Part shown: piece by piece, positions 37,501 to 45,091 of the stretch
Position numbering within the stretch: the first letter of the stretch is position 1
Layout: every line of letters starts with the position of its first letter
DNA from: Lachnospiraceae bacterium
Lineage (GTDB): Bacteria > Bacillota > Clostridia > Lachnospirales > Lachnospiraceae
Direction of reading: 5' to 3'
DNA length: 64,000 bases
Assembly: GCA_021770785.1 (NCBI GenBank)
Contig: JAETQH010000005.1
Coordinates: forward strand, 54,817 to 118,816
The notes under the pieces: generated by a model
Databases searched by the model: none
What the model was told of the DNA's origin: nothing
What the model saw: the letters and a program-made list of their open reading frames with translations, nothing else
Program-made: the position numbers and the translations under genes

Positions 37501-39262
37501 AAAAATATAAGGTCTCGGCATCTCCCTTTGTTTCTACCCATAACTTATGCGCCGGCCAGCTGCCGCTTGTCTGAGGTTTATCCGGCACTTCCGTTACCGT
37601 TCCCTGACTGCATGTGATAGAACCTTTTTTATATTTCAGTCCTGCAGCAAGCTCATCCTTTACATAACCATGGTAAACTCTTACTGCTTCTTTATCATTC
37701 ACCTTAATCGTCCAACGGATTGTATTACTGTCAATCTGTACGCCCTGCTTCTCTACCCGTGGGGACAATTTTACTGACACACTCGATTCTGCACTCGTAT
37801 TTGTTCCAAATTTTACCGACGGGTCAGAAGAATCCATGGACACCTTGTTGGTAAGCTTCAATTCTGTTTGCTTACGATTGATTGCGTCTGTCAGCGCTTT
37901 CTCTGTTATATTGGTTTTTACCGTGACTGTAACCGGCGCAGCTGCATTATCTCCTGCAAGTGTCAAAGTATCGTTACTTACATTTACCGTAACCTTATCA
38001 CCTGCTGCATTTACTGCTTCAACGTCCGTCCGCTCTAGTTCCCCCGGCAAATTTTCTGCCAGCTTAACTCCGTCTAAAGAAACTCCTTTTGACAGAGCGG
38101 CGGTTCCCACCTTTATGGTCCATGTTATCTCATTCGTTGCAGGATTTAAATTTCCTGTTTTAGAGATTCCGTCCACCGTATCGGGTTCCTCGGGCAGTTT
38201 TAATATGATTGGCAGTTCATCTGTCCCCCGGGCCGGCACCACCGTTACGGCTTTGTCCCCTCCTTTTAACGCATCCGCATCAAAAGTCATTTCTACATAT
38301 ATTCCGCCCTTAATATTATCGTTTCTGTTCTCCGGGTTTACACTTTCTGCAAATGTAATTATTAATTTGCCGTCAACAGCTTTATATGTTCCGATAATAG
38401 TGCCCGAAGCATCCTGCATATTTCCGCTATTAAAAACGGAAAATCCCCTGGGGATTGGGAGCGATACAAAATCTCCCTCTGTTAAGCTCCTGCTCTGCCA
38501 TGGTTTTTTTACGCTGACTCCCATCCTGAACTTCACTTTGTCTACATCATAGTAGGCATTGGACGAAGCGTCATATACACTTGCTCCAGCCGTGGTGACC
38601 GGACCGGTGCAATTTAATTTTCCTCCGGATGCATTCAGCACCGTAAACTCACTGATTGTAATGCCGACTTCTGCCGTGTCATCTGTCCTGTCCACCCCGC
38701 CCGTAAATTTCAGAACTTCTTCCTCCGCCTCGGTTGCCTCCTCTCCCACAGTCTCACGTTCTGTTTCTACAGTCTCACGTTCCGTTGATTCCGGCTCCGC
38801 AATCGCGCTTTCCGTTGATTCCGGCTCCGCAATCGCATTTTCCGTCGGTTCCGGTTTCACGGTCTCATGTTCCGTATCTTCTGTCCCGCCGTTTTCTCCC
38901 TCGTTCTCCGTGTTTCCTGCCTCTTCCGCAGTTTCTTCCGTTTCCGTGCTCTCTCCTCCAGATTCCGTATTTCCGGCATTTTCCACGGTTTCTGCCCCTT
39001 CTGTATCGCCCGGTGTTTCCGTTGATTCTGCTTTTTCATTTTCCCCTGCGTTCTCTGTATTTTCTCCCGTCACAGCCGCTGCGCCATTTTTCTCTTCTGT
39101 GTCAGTCTCCGCCGCTGCCGTTGTGCTGTTTTCCTCCGAAACTGCTTCCAGTCCCGCCGCTGACAAATTAGGCATTGGCAGTTCGGCAATCCCTCCCAAA
39201 ATTATGCAGCATGCCAGTACAAATGCCGCTTTTCCTTTCCATTTACTCCACAATTCTTTCAT
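31598..39262 (-). CDS. giant LPKTG-anchored adhesin with many SpaA/Cna-B-like domains (2554 aa)
   Basis: Signal peptide; repeated LQKQDASIGSDMPLAGAEFTIYEDEEGKKPV...YYYRETVTPEGYEPD Cna-B/SpaA units; C-terminal AAVLPKTGREARAGFYLAGGMFVMAGLLVLLHGRRKKRR sortase signal. Confidence 0.92.
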   Translation of the reverse strand: MKELWSKWKGKAAFVLACCIILGGIAELPMPNLSAAGLEAVSEENSTTAAAETDTEEKNGAAAVTGENTENAGENEKAESTETPGDTEGAETVENAGNTESGGESTETEETAEEAGNTENEGENGGTEDTEHETVKPEPTENAIAEPESTESAIAEPESTERETVETERETVGEEATEAEEEVLKFTGGVDRTDDTAEVGITISEFTVLNASGGKLNCTGPVTTAGASVYDASSNAYYDVDKVKFRMGVSVKKPWQSRSLTEGDFVSLPIPRGFSVFNSGNMQDASGTIIGTYKAVDGKLIITFAESVNPENRNDNIKGGIYVEMTFDADALKGGDKAVTVVPARGTDELPIILKLPEEPDTVDGISKTGNLNPATNEITWTIKVGTAALSKGVSLDGVKLAENLPGELERTDVEAVNAAGDKVTVNVSNDTLTLAGDNAAAPVTVTVKTNITEKALTDAINRKQTELKLTNKVSMDSSDPSVKFGTNTSAESSVSVKLSPRVEKQGVQIDSNTIRWTIKVNDKEAVRVYHGYVKDELAAGLKYKKGSITCSQGTVTEVPDKPQTSGSWPAHKLWVETKGDAETLYFYMAEDTEAPYTITFDTVVSDGFAPGNVAGGGEPKVHNAATVYAEFPTGTGTIPVEYGIPGIDTVFNTAKINKEVSADETKATGQLTWTIYPSVRTSSYTEAKITDVIKDNQRYCRNTLKIYEKEGESWKESTSALTAEGVFSVVFSEDTKTLTLVYTKANAESNRHSTTLSDYKIVYETDALTYLQTNNTSDTYENTAKLEVKDGGSTYTSEGTASAKLQNNWVTKKTKFEYNAEGVPCFHYTITVNGKGIKDLTNVEIKDSIENTIKISSNETNISGDWQFDDTATAVFVGSQKVTEGIIYSGDKREVTITFNSLSEKATVELYAKYVGEKEKLTTGIYANQKVYSDNTAEVKSAQVAAEGGVAISVNSNTKNKEEMDNTLVQKKCINTATAGGTKFTWRVIINPNSGKMGTVTIKDTISKTQKYIEDSVKLYDVTYKDGILQPTGSGMAKNAVFTVNKTARSMELTIDAGDKPLILEYQTALLDSTIGIATNDVQVSENGIPYGTGTGEKDLSGGNWGSLTSVGTLILQKQDASIGSDMPLAGAEFTIYEDEEGKKPVDVGVTGIDGTVTFLGLDVPTGTLTRTYYYRETVTPEGYEPDTEIHKVIVEKGLETTDTVENIRQTQQTDQSSKVTLTKKFTYINTAGREVKATGKQAAFTLMFYPYGKGNAKGAKPVSLTGENGSYTYSSAPGDGTAVTKIKNNAETGGIIISGLPWGYYGIIETETAAGFRLETKELYFEIINNEDMEVVYSFGDNADNDNGVLSNTAIQFQAAKYEAGEEGEAGTTIPVSGIRLQICGKNTDGTRGDVVTDALNGNAAYEWDTKAAPETIYNLPAGTYLLHEDIKGSTNLNYAIAEEDVEFTVSEDGTIEGTADSIVKMYDETIKLEIAKVDQFDEAVANATIQMTGTSTNYSETGTTTADNNILSFGNLQRNGEYILTENAAPDAEHLAIRPITVKVSEDGNSFTFTQEGENGETAVLELSEDGKLHVIDRKLFLPITVKKADCLGEGTLLANAAFKLYGQSLDSDDDTWVEFCEIVTGSDGTWKMSDLEENIKNPFDTGKKLSSGLKPGRYYLEETKAPKGYKALPDGTQIKFEITAEGTIELEDTANYTTIHGTTLTISDMPLTLRIQPLAFDNGYDEGFGDTDLNGTGAVYEVTGKFIAADGTDIQDTVKLHGTKTDAFVQTNGLKGRLIPGEVYRIMETTPPEGYIAPEPVYVKIDRQGEAVLCDENGNETGEGVSYCKVENRESGLEGAANGYDGLVKIYHGKTRAQLVKYTSWNSEEKREETEEADYKTLSGVTFTLEGNLAGNQTRKKYVTDPEGKIVFDGELTEGETYTLTETPCAGYKKLDAVIFTYSAKTGIRLGSDAPENVAVETEGGVPTIKITNESAQNTSLQFLVYDCTDGTGLPGARFKLTCNPADGSAQTETVIETNEAGKVFTYVTAGESHRKAAAEGEAFLTDLQPGSYTLVQTEAPYGYALSENSITVTFTVDAAAKNETIVINETNVRNGAYHLTATEDGPKVISKGICNKRIDGTVVIEKQDYDDGTPLNGVGFAIYRYKEADNIFELLKNLVTGKAYEVMEKEWTETEAVDGKLTIAGLEWGKYYIVETNPLEGYAVDKTRYDFEIGKDRLTQVLQWTPGTFINAKIQLIVSPTNFTSDKADVTGHKMRISGKFDNTDVSYIEWEETEEGYVVAGLLIPGEIYTLEEEAVLSGYSSGKKFQFQYNGYGQVEMISGDGTVKILVEEDGTVKLVRTVEPLKVRIRKTEEDGNLLAGASLSLYVQKEDGARMLVAETTTDGTPWELTGDKYSRLQVGASCILTEKSAPEGYALAEDVVFTMEDSTEWQEYTMTDKRKEESAETTETEGETETEKETETEKETETEKETETETETETEKEESPAGGEQNDGISSDSAARTGDSGPKAAAVLPKTGREARAGFYLAGGMFVMAGLLVLLHGRRKKRR
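31806..31905 (-). repeat. Thr-Glu (TE/KETE) low-complexity repeat in adhesin wall-spanning region
   Basis: ctgtttctgtctctttctctgtttctgtctctttctc repeats encoding ETETEKETETEKETETEKETETETETETEKEE. Confidence 0.9.
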
Positions 39263-39274
39263 AAATATCTCCTT

Positions 39275-39889
39275 TTATTTTTTCTGCAGTATCCCTTTGA
39301 CAATCAATCTCTGTACTTTTCCTTCTTTGGAATAATGACATGTAATCAAAGTAATCTCCGCCCCGTCTATGGTATCACCAAGCACCCACACGTCCTCTGC
39401 CTCCACCACATAGGAATCTGTGACTTTATAGGTATAGCTCTCCGTCCCGGTATCTACAAACAGCTCATCCCCCTTCTGTAATTCCTCCAGACGGTTAAAA
39501 TGTCTGCCGTAAGTCCTGCTGTTATGTCCGGCTATCGCGAAATTTCCTTTTTCCCCCGGTGTCCCGGTAGGCTCCACCGTCGCCACGGATAAATTCAGAT
39601 TCCGTTCCGTCGCCCCTTTTAAAACAGGCTGCTCCAATTTAATGGTGGGAATCCTTAATATCCCTGCCACTTCCTCATTCTCTAAGTTTTCTCCCACATC
39701 TCTCTCCCGCTCTATGGCATTCTCTGTATCAGCCGTCTCCTCTCCTCCGCTGACCCGGCTCATCTCCTGCCGCCACAGCGTCAAAATTTTTTGCTGTCTG
39801 TAGTCCTCAAAGGATTCTTTCACAAAAGGAATCATACCGATACAAATTCCCAATATGATACAGCCAATTCCCAGATATTTTCTCTTCAT
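39275..39889 (-). CDS. sortase (class D-like)
   Basis: N-terminal TM; FAIAGHNSRTYGRHFNRL (His), TLITCHYSKEGKVQRLIVKG (Cys, Arg). Confidence 0.88.
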   Translation of the reverse strand: MKRKYLGIGCIILGICIGMIPFVKESFEDYRQQKILTLWRQEMSRVSGGEETADTENAIERERDVGENLENEEVAGILRIPTIKLEQPVLKGATERNLNLSVATVEPTGTPGEKGNFAIAGHNSRTYGRHFNRLEELQKGDELFVDTGTESYTYKVTDSYVVEAEDVWVLGDTIDGAEITLITCHYSKEGKVQRLIVKGILQKK

Positions 39890-39921
39890 CTATCATCTGT
39901 CCTTTTCTATTTTTACCTTGT

Positions 39922-39959
39922 ATTATACTTTATTTTAAAAAATGAGTAAATACTCATTT
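39922..39959 (-). promoter_or_regulatory. putative sortase-operon promoter with overlapping TetR-type operator
   Basis: 20-bp perfect palindrome aaatgagta-aa-tactcattt (39940-39959); minus-strand -10 TATAAT (39922-39927) with -35-like TTTACT (39945-39950) inside the palindrome; divergent TetR gene adjacent. Confidence 0.7.
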
Positions 39960-40031
39960 AAGCAAAAAAATGAACAGAAAGAAGCTTTTTTTCTCATTGA
40001 CTTTTCGTATTCCTGATTTTAAAATAATGAC

Positions 40032-40616
40032 ATGAAAAAGCAGACAATAACCCCGGATATGATAAAAGAATCTACAATCGCTTATGTAGCAGAATATGGA
40101 CTGGAGAATCTCACCACAAAAAAAATCGCTCTTTCCATGAATATATCAGAAGGAACTATTTTTAACAATTTCAGCAACAAAAAAGAGCTTTTGGCAGAAT
40201 GCCTTTACTATATCGACCATCAGATTGATCAGATATTTGAAAGCATTCCCTTTCATGGTCTGAACATCTCCAAAACAATACGTGAACTGTGGTTTTCCTA
40301 CTTTGACTATCTTGTTACCCACGGAGCCTATGCCAAATTCTATCGGCAGTATCGGCAGTCTTCCTATTATACGGATGAAGTCATTGCAGGACAGGATGAC
40401 TCCTACTCATTTTTTATTTCAATCATCCAGAAGAATGCCCATATCTTCGGTTTTAATCCTGATATTTACTGGGTATTTATCATTGAGACCACACTAAACT
40501 TTGCCATTCGTGTCGCAGACGGACAGCTTCCCGGAGATAAAAAGAACGTAGAGCGTTTTTACGGACTTCTCTCTCATGGATTTATCGGCAATATGAAAAT
40601 CGGCAAAAAAGAATAA
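40032..40616 (+). CDS. TetR/AcrR family transcriptional regulator
   Basis: MIKESTIAYVAEYGLENLTTKKIALSMNISEGTIFNNFSNKKELLAECLYY. Confidence 0.92.
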   Translation: MKKQTITPDMIKESTIAYVAEYGLENLTTKKIALSMNISEGTIFNNFSNKKELLAECLYYIDHQIDQIFESIPFHGLNISKTIRELWFSYFDYLVTHGAYAKFYRQYRQSSYYTDEVIAGQDDSYSFFISIIQKNAHIFGFNPDIYWVFIIETTLNFAIRVADGQLPGDKKNVERFYGLLSHGFIGNMKIGKKE

Positions 40617-40701
40617 ATCGAGTAGGGAGAATTTTCCCCTGCTCGCTGCACGCCCTATGCGCCGCCTCAGCGGCATACTTCCTCTGCATGGGGCTGTGCA
40701 T
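40617..40701 (+). repeat. two-stem intergenic element, copy 3
   Basis: atcgagtagggagaattttcccctgctcgctgcacg-CCCTATGC-GCCGCctcaGCGGC-atacttcctct-GCATGGGG-ctgtgcat; long identical core shared with copy 1. Confidence 0.88.
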
Positions 40702-40704
40702 TAA

Positions 40705-40740
40705 AACAGGGAGACACCTCATCCGGCATCTCCCCGTTTT
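40705..40740. terminator. intrinsic terminator between tetR-like and convergent GH2 gene
   Basis: cagggagacacctcatccggcatctccccgttttttt hairpin plus T-run. Confidence 0.6.
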
Positions 40741-40741
40741 T

Positions 40742-43021
40742 TTATACTTCTGGTTTTTTTATCTGATTCAGCTGTGCATTTAAGTCCAGCAGCATTTCCT
40801 TGGTAACGGTAGGTTTCTCCATATTCTTCATGTCTGTCATCATGGTCAACATATTTATCATACGCAGAATTGTAAATCCGCCCATCATCTGCATCATACC
40901 GTCAGACATCTCAAACTGCATTCCGGCTCCGTCGCCTGTACCGCTCATCATCTGTTTCAGCAGTCCTCCAATCAATGCATTTCCTTCTTCACAGGCAATG
41001 ATGTCACCCATCTTATCATTCAGTGAGAAATAACCCTCCGGTGCAGTGATATCAAACCAGTTTAAGATAGCTCCCTTTTCTTTCAGGACATAATCCTGAT
41101 TCGGCTCCGCCACCTTACGGATTTTGCTCTCATCTTGACACGCTCCGGCTACCGCCTCTAAAATGCTCTCACCCTCATTCGGCACCTGGAAATAGAAGAA
41201 GTGTTCCTCGCTCTTCTGCTTGCCAAGGCTCTTTCCGTTGACAAAAAGCTCAACCTCCGGCTGGTTGGAGTACACGGTAACTTTCGTGGTATCCTCCACA
41301 CGGTCCACATAGCGTTTTCCGCAGATGTGCACAAAGGGATCATCGGATAACCATGCTTTGTAAGCATAAAAAGCGTCTTTCTTATATTTACGGTCAAAGG
41401 TCATCAGGCCCTTATGGTTCTGTCCGTTCTCACCACCCTCATTTCTGGCATCCGCACCGAAATCGTACATATTCCATACATGGGTTGCCCAGATATATGG
41501 TCTGGTAAATAACTGTTTGATTAATTCCTCATGGTAGTATGCCTGGTATTCCTCAGTATAATCGCCCTGTTTCGGGTCAGAGGTATGCCAGTTCAATGCC
41601 TCACAGCCGTACTCGCTGACACCCACCGGAATATTGGGAAATTCCTTGTGGAAATTATCAAACCACGGTCCGTTCATGGAAACATCCCCGCCGTACCAGC
41701 CAAAATAATGATTATAGGAAACCACATCCGGTATCTGGATATACGGGTCGTGAATGTCGCACATGGAAACCACGGCAATGGTGGTAAGCCTTGTTTTATC
41801 CATCTCATGAACCATATCATTTAAAATATTGTGGTTCTCCCTCAAATCCTCATCGGAAGCCCCGTTCATGGTAATCTCGTTGGAGAGTCCCCATACCACG
41901 ATGGAAGGATGGTTATAATTCTGAATCACCAGCTCCTTCATCTGGGAAATGGTATTCTCCCGTCCTGTGGGCATGTGGGTGGAAATATAAGGAATCTCTG
42001 CCCAGATAACAAGACCGTTTTCATCACACAAATCATAGAAGTACTGGTCATGCTGATAGTGTGCCAGACGGATGGTGGTTGCCCCCAAATCTAAAATAAA
42101 GTCTATATCCTCTTTGTGATGCTCCGGAAGAAGCGCATTTCCGAAGCCCCATCTATCCTGATGGCGGGAAACGCCGTGCAACGGATAACTCTCTCCGTTT
42201 AAGATAAATCCTTTCTCCGGGTCAATCTCGAAGAAACGGCAGCCAAACCGTGTGGTGATGCAGTCAACGGTTTCTTCCCCGGAAACCAGTTCTGCCTTTG
42301 CCGTATATAAATAGGGGTCTTTCTTTCCGTTCCATAAATGAACATTAGAAATCTCAAAGGTCACTTTTGTCTCATTTGCAGGCACCTTTTTCGTCTCAAC
42401 CACAGTTCCGTCTTTCTCACAAATGGTATAAACTACGAACTGGTCTGCTTTTGCATTCGTAAGGTAAGTCTCCACCTCAACCACTGCGTTCTGTCCCTTC
42501 ACCTCAGGAGTCACCTTAATTCCCGGACCTCCATAGTAATCTAAGTCAAAATGGGACTCATTTACAGCAATCAGGTTGACATTACGGTAAAGTCCGCCGT
42601 AAAATGTAAAGTCTGCATTCTGGGGATACACCCTGTCATTCACGCTGTTGTCCACTGCCACTACAATCAGGTTTTTACTATCCATGGCGTCTGTGATGTT
42701 CACTCTCCAGGTAGAATATCCGCCGTCATGATGGGCTAATTTTTTCCCGTTGACATATACGTCTGCGGAGGAATTTGCCCCCTGCAGCTCTAAGTAATAC
42801 TGCTCTGCTTCCTGCAGTGCTTCCGGCAGTTCTGCTTTTTCAATTTCCTTTGCATAATAACAGGTTCCGCGATAGTAATCGTTTCCTCCGTCCTGTCCGT
42901 CAATTTCATTCCAGGAATGGGGCAGATTGACCCAGTACCATTTTTCCGGCATGGTCTTTGGTGCTTCTGCCGCATCCTTTGTAAACGCCCATTTCTGATT
43001 GATATTGATTATCTGTCTCAT
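40742..43021 (-). CDS. GH2 family beta-galactosidase
   Basis: NLPHSWNEIDGQDGG..YYRGTCYYAKEI; LHGVSRHQDRWGFGNAL; NHPSIVVWGLSNEITMNGA; GVSEYGCEALNWH. Confidence 0.92.
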   Translation of the reverse strand: MRQIININQKWAFTKDAAEAPKTMPEKWYWVNLPHSWNEIDGQDGGNDYYRGTCYYAKEIEKAELPEALQEAEQYYLELQGANSSADVYVNGKKLAHHDGGYSTWRVNITDAMDSKNLIVVAVDNSVNDRVYPQNADFTFYGGLYRNVNLIAVNESHFDLDYYGGPGIKVTPEVKGQNAVVEVETYLTNAKADQFVVYTICEKDGTVVETKKVPANETKVTFEISNVHLWNGKKDPYLYTAKAELVSGEETVDCITTRFGCRFFEIDPEKGFILNGESYPLHGVSRHQDRWGFGNALLPEHHKEDIDFILDLGATTIRLAHYQHDQYFYDLCDENGLVIWAEIPYISTHMPTGRENTISQMKELVIQNYNHPSIVVWGLSNEITMNGASDEDLRENHNILNDMVHEMDKTRLTTIAVVSMCDIHDPYIQIPDVVSYNHYFGWYGGDVSMNGPWFDNFHKEFPNIPVGVSEYGCEALNWHTSDPKQGDYTEEYQAYYHEELIKQLFTRPYIWATHVWNMYDFGADARNEGGENGQNHKGLMTFDRKYKKDAFYAYKAWLSDDPFVHICGKRYVDRVEDTTKVTVYSNQPEVELFVNGKSLGKQKSEEHFFYFQVPNEGESILEAVAGACQDESKIRKVAEPNQDYVLKEKGAILNWFDITAPEGYFSLNDKMGDIIACEEGNALIGGLLKQMMSGTGDGAGMQFEMSDGMMQMMGGFTILRMINMLTMMTDMKNMEKPTVTKEMLLDLNAQLNQIKKPEV

Positions 43022-43206
43022 CTGTTATCTACCTCCGTTTTGGTATCAGGTTTCCGTGTTTGATATCCTTATCCTAACATATTCCTGTTGGAATTTCTTT
43101 GGATTTTCTTTAGCAAAAATGGAACAATATTTGGTATTTGGTATTTTCTTGTAAAAATTATTCCACAAAGAAACCGTTCCATGAGGTACGGTAACATTCC
43201 CTTTCG

Positions 43207-43536
43207 TCAGCCCGGAATGGTCACAGACCAGGGGTATTCCTCCCCCATTCCCCACAAAAGCAGCTCTTTCATCTGCTCATCATATTCCTCAAAGGGCTTA
43301 TAATCAGAAAGCATTCCAAAAAGCCACTGCTCCTTTTCGTCCTTAGGAGAGAGGCTTTTAAGACTTTCCGATACCAAATTTTCCAATTCCAGAGGCTTTA
43401 TGTCCTCAGGGATTTCCACTCCGCATAATTTTTTAAGCAGCCCTGCGGCGTAATAAAATTCATAATTTCCAGTGAGAACGGATTTCTGCATACTGCATTT
43501 GATGATGACGCTCTGACGTGCGATGGATGGCACCAT
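43207..43536 (-). CDS. hypothetical protein
   Basis: 109-aa ORF with coding-like composition (LELENLVSESLKSLSPKDEKEQWLFGMLSDYKPFEEYDEQMKELLLWG). Confidence 0.55.
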   Translation of the reverse strand: MVPSIARQSVIIKCSMQKSVLTGNYEFYYAAGLLKKLCGVEIPEDIKPLELENLVSESLKSLSPKDEKEQWLFGMLSDYKPFEEYDEQMKELLLWGMGEEYPWSVTIPG

Positions 43537-43612
43537 GACATTTCCCTCTTTTCTTCTAAAATCAATTTACTGCTTCTATTTTAGAATTACTTTTAAAAAG
43601 CGTCAAGCCGGA

Positions 43613-43688
43613 GGGGCTGTTTCTTTCTGAAAGGGGCTGTCCCTTTCTGAAAGGAGCTGTCCCTTTCTGAAAGGAGCTCTTCCTTTCA
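43613..43688. repeat. 20-bp tandem repeat, about 3.8 copies, starting at the spoVAB stop codon
   Basis: ggggctgtttctttctgaaa / ggggctgtccctttctgaaa / ggagctgtccctttctgaaa / ggagctcttcctttca. Confidence 0.92.
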
Positions 43689-44111
43689 TACTGCCAGGCG
43701 GTAAAAAAAGAAATACAGAGAGCCAAACATTTTTCCCAGCGCCATAACAACCATAACGTATGAAAGCCCTTCCTTTAACCCTGTCCTCCGGAACATAATC
43801 GGAAACGTATTGAGGATTTCCGCCAGCGCCACCGCAATACACCCCACGAATATTCCCGCCGAAAGCCCATAGGCACAAAGGAACAGCGGACCGAAAGGGA
43901 TTTTGATATTCAGGAATACAGAAATAATATTTCCCAGAATTCCCCCTAAAATAATGGCGTTTTCAAAGTGCATGGTTTCCGCCGCCCGGTTGCATTTTCC
44001 TATCATGCGGGGCACAACGCCAATGACAATCATAAATGCGAAGGTTCCGGCGGATACGGCAAAGCCTGCTGCAATTCCCATAAAGCCCAGAAAAATTTCC
44101 TTAATTAACAT
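43686..44111 (-). CDS. spoVAB: stage V sporulation protein AB
   Basis: MLIKEIFLGFMGIAAGFAVSAGTFAFMIVIGVVPRMIGKCNRAAETMHFENAIILGGILGNI; multipass; directly after spoVAA. Confidence 0.85.
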   Translation of the reverse strand: MLIKEIFLGFMGIAAGFAVSAGTFAFMIVIGVVPRMIGKCNRAAETMHFENAIILGGILGNIISVFLNIKIPFGPLFLCAYGLSAGIFVGCIAVALAEILNTFPIMFRRTGLKEGLSYVMVVMALGKMFGSLYFFFYRLAV

Positions 44112-44754
44112 CAATGCTGTGTCCCTTTCTTCCTGCGTTGTCAATAAATGTGGTATCAATGTCCGTTTCGTATTTTCTCATTTCCACCTGAATCGGTGTG
44201 GGGTCATGGGTAATTTTCTTTTTGCCCACATGGTTAAAGAAAATCAGGATACCAAGCCCAAGGCCAATGCAGTAACAGATTTCTAACTCTGTCACGCCCT
44301 CCGGCGCCGTCCCCATGACCTGAAAATAAAATTTGGAAAACACCTCCGTGACGCCAATGTCATTATTAAACGCCATAATGGTAAAGGCGGAGCCGAAAAA
44401 AATAATCACGCAGAGCACCGCCGTCTTTATGGCATTGAGAAGCTTCGGTTTCCTGGGATTGGGAATATATTCCACAATAAAATCGCTCTCTCCCTCGTTG
44501 GAAATATCCACGTTGGGATATTCCTCATGAATCAGCTCAATGATTTTTAAAACAGAAAATACCTGCATCTGGTTTTTCTGTTTTTTTACGTCGATGGCAT
44601 CCTGAAAGGTATAGACCTTTTTCTGCTTCAGCTGCCGCACAATGGCAGAATCGGCACACTCCATTTTCGCAATGTCCGACAGCTTCACATGGCGGTCCGT
44701 CACAATGGTGTTGGTTTCGATTTTCAGATATAATATCTCACTTCCTACGCCCAT
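44101..44754 (-). CDS. spoVAA: stage V sporulation protein AA
   Basis: ILYLKIETNTIVTDRHVKLSDIAKMECADSAIVRQLKQKKVY...VFSVLKIIELIHEEYPNVDISNEGESDFIVEY; two C-terminal TM. Confidence 0.88.
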   Translation of the reverse strand: MGVGSEILYLKIETNTIVTDRHVKLSDIAKMECADSAIVRQLKQKKVYTFQDAIDVKKQKNQMQVFSVLKIIELIHEEYPNVDISNEGESDFIVEYIPNPRKPKLLNAIKTAVLCVIIFFGSAFTIMAFNNDIGVTEVFSKFYFQVMGTAPEGVTELEICYCIGLGLGILIFFNHVGKKKITHDPTPIQVEMRKYETDIDTTFIDNAGRKGHSIDVN

Positions 44755-44912
44755 ACTTCTGTCTCATCTCCGGTTTCCGTACAGTTTTTTACCAAAGTCC
44801 CATCCACCGGAAGCTCGCTTTCCCGGAGATTTTTTATATAAAAACAAATTCCAAAGACCAGCGCAATTACGATTAAGCCCATTAAACATAGTCTGTATTT
44901 TCTGCAATTCAT
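44745..44912 (-). CDS. small single-TM protein overlapping spoVAA start (55 aa, below ORF-track cutoff)
   Basis: Manual translation: MNCRKYRLCLMGLIVIALVFGICFYIKNLRESELPVDGTLVKNCTETGDETEVWA*; aggagaat RBS upstream; 10-nt overlap with spoVAA. Confidence 0.6.
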   Translation of the reverse strand: MNCRKYRLCLMGLIVIALVFGICFYIKNLRESELPVDGTLVKNCTETGDETEVWA

Positions 44913-45091
44913 AGCGATTCTCCTTTCTGTGTAGAATTATTATTTCTAAAATTACAAATATTATGTATCAGATTGCTTTTTGTAAAAAAACGTGTTACCT
45001 TTTCATAAGAAAGCTTTTGCTTCAAATTCAAAAAGTCAAAATTTCTGCATTATTAAAAAAGAAATTCTGTAAGAAAGGAACTGCATTTACT

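Noticed and set aside
37836-39335. Plus-strand ORFs of 238 and 258 aa antisense to the adhesin
   Set aside because: Ser/Val-rich shadow frames of a repetitive gene; not coding-like.
39890-40031. Possible c-di-GMP riboswitch upstream of the sortase-adhesin-GGDEF operon
   Set aside because: The gap is only ~140 bp, AT-rich, and shows a TetR-type palindrome and promoter but no recognisable GEMM-I/II fold.
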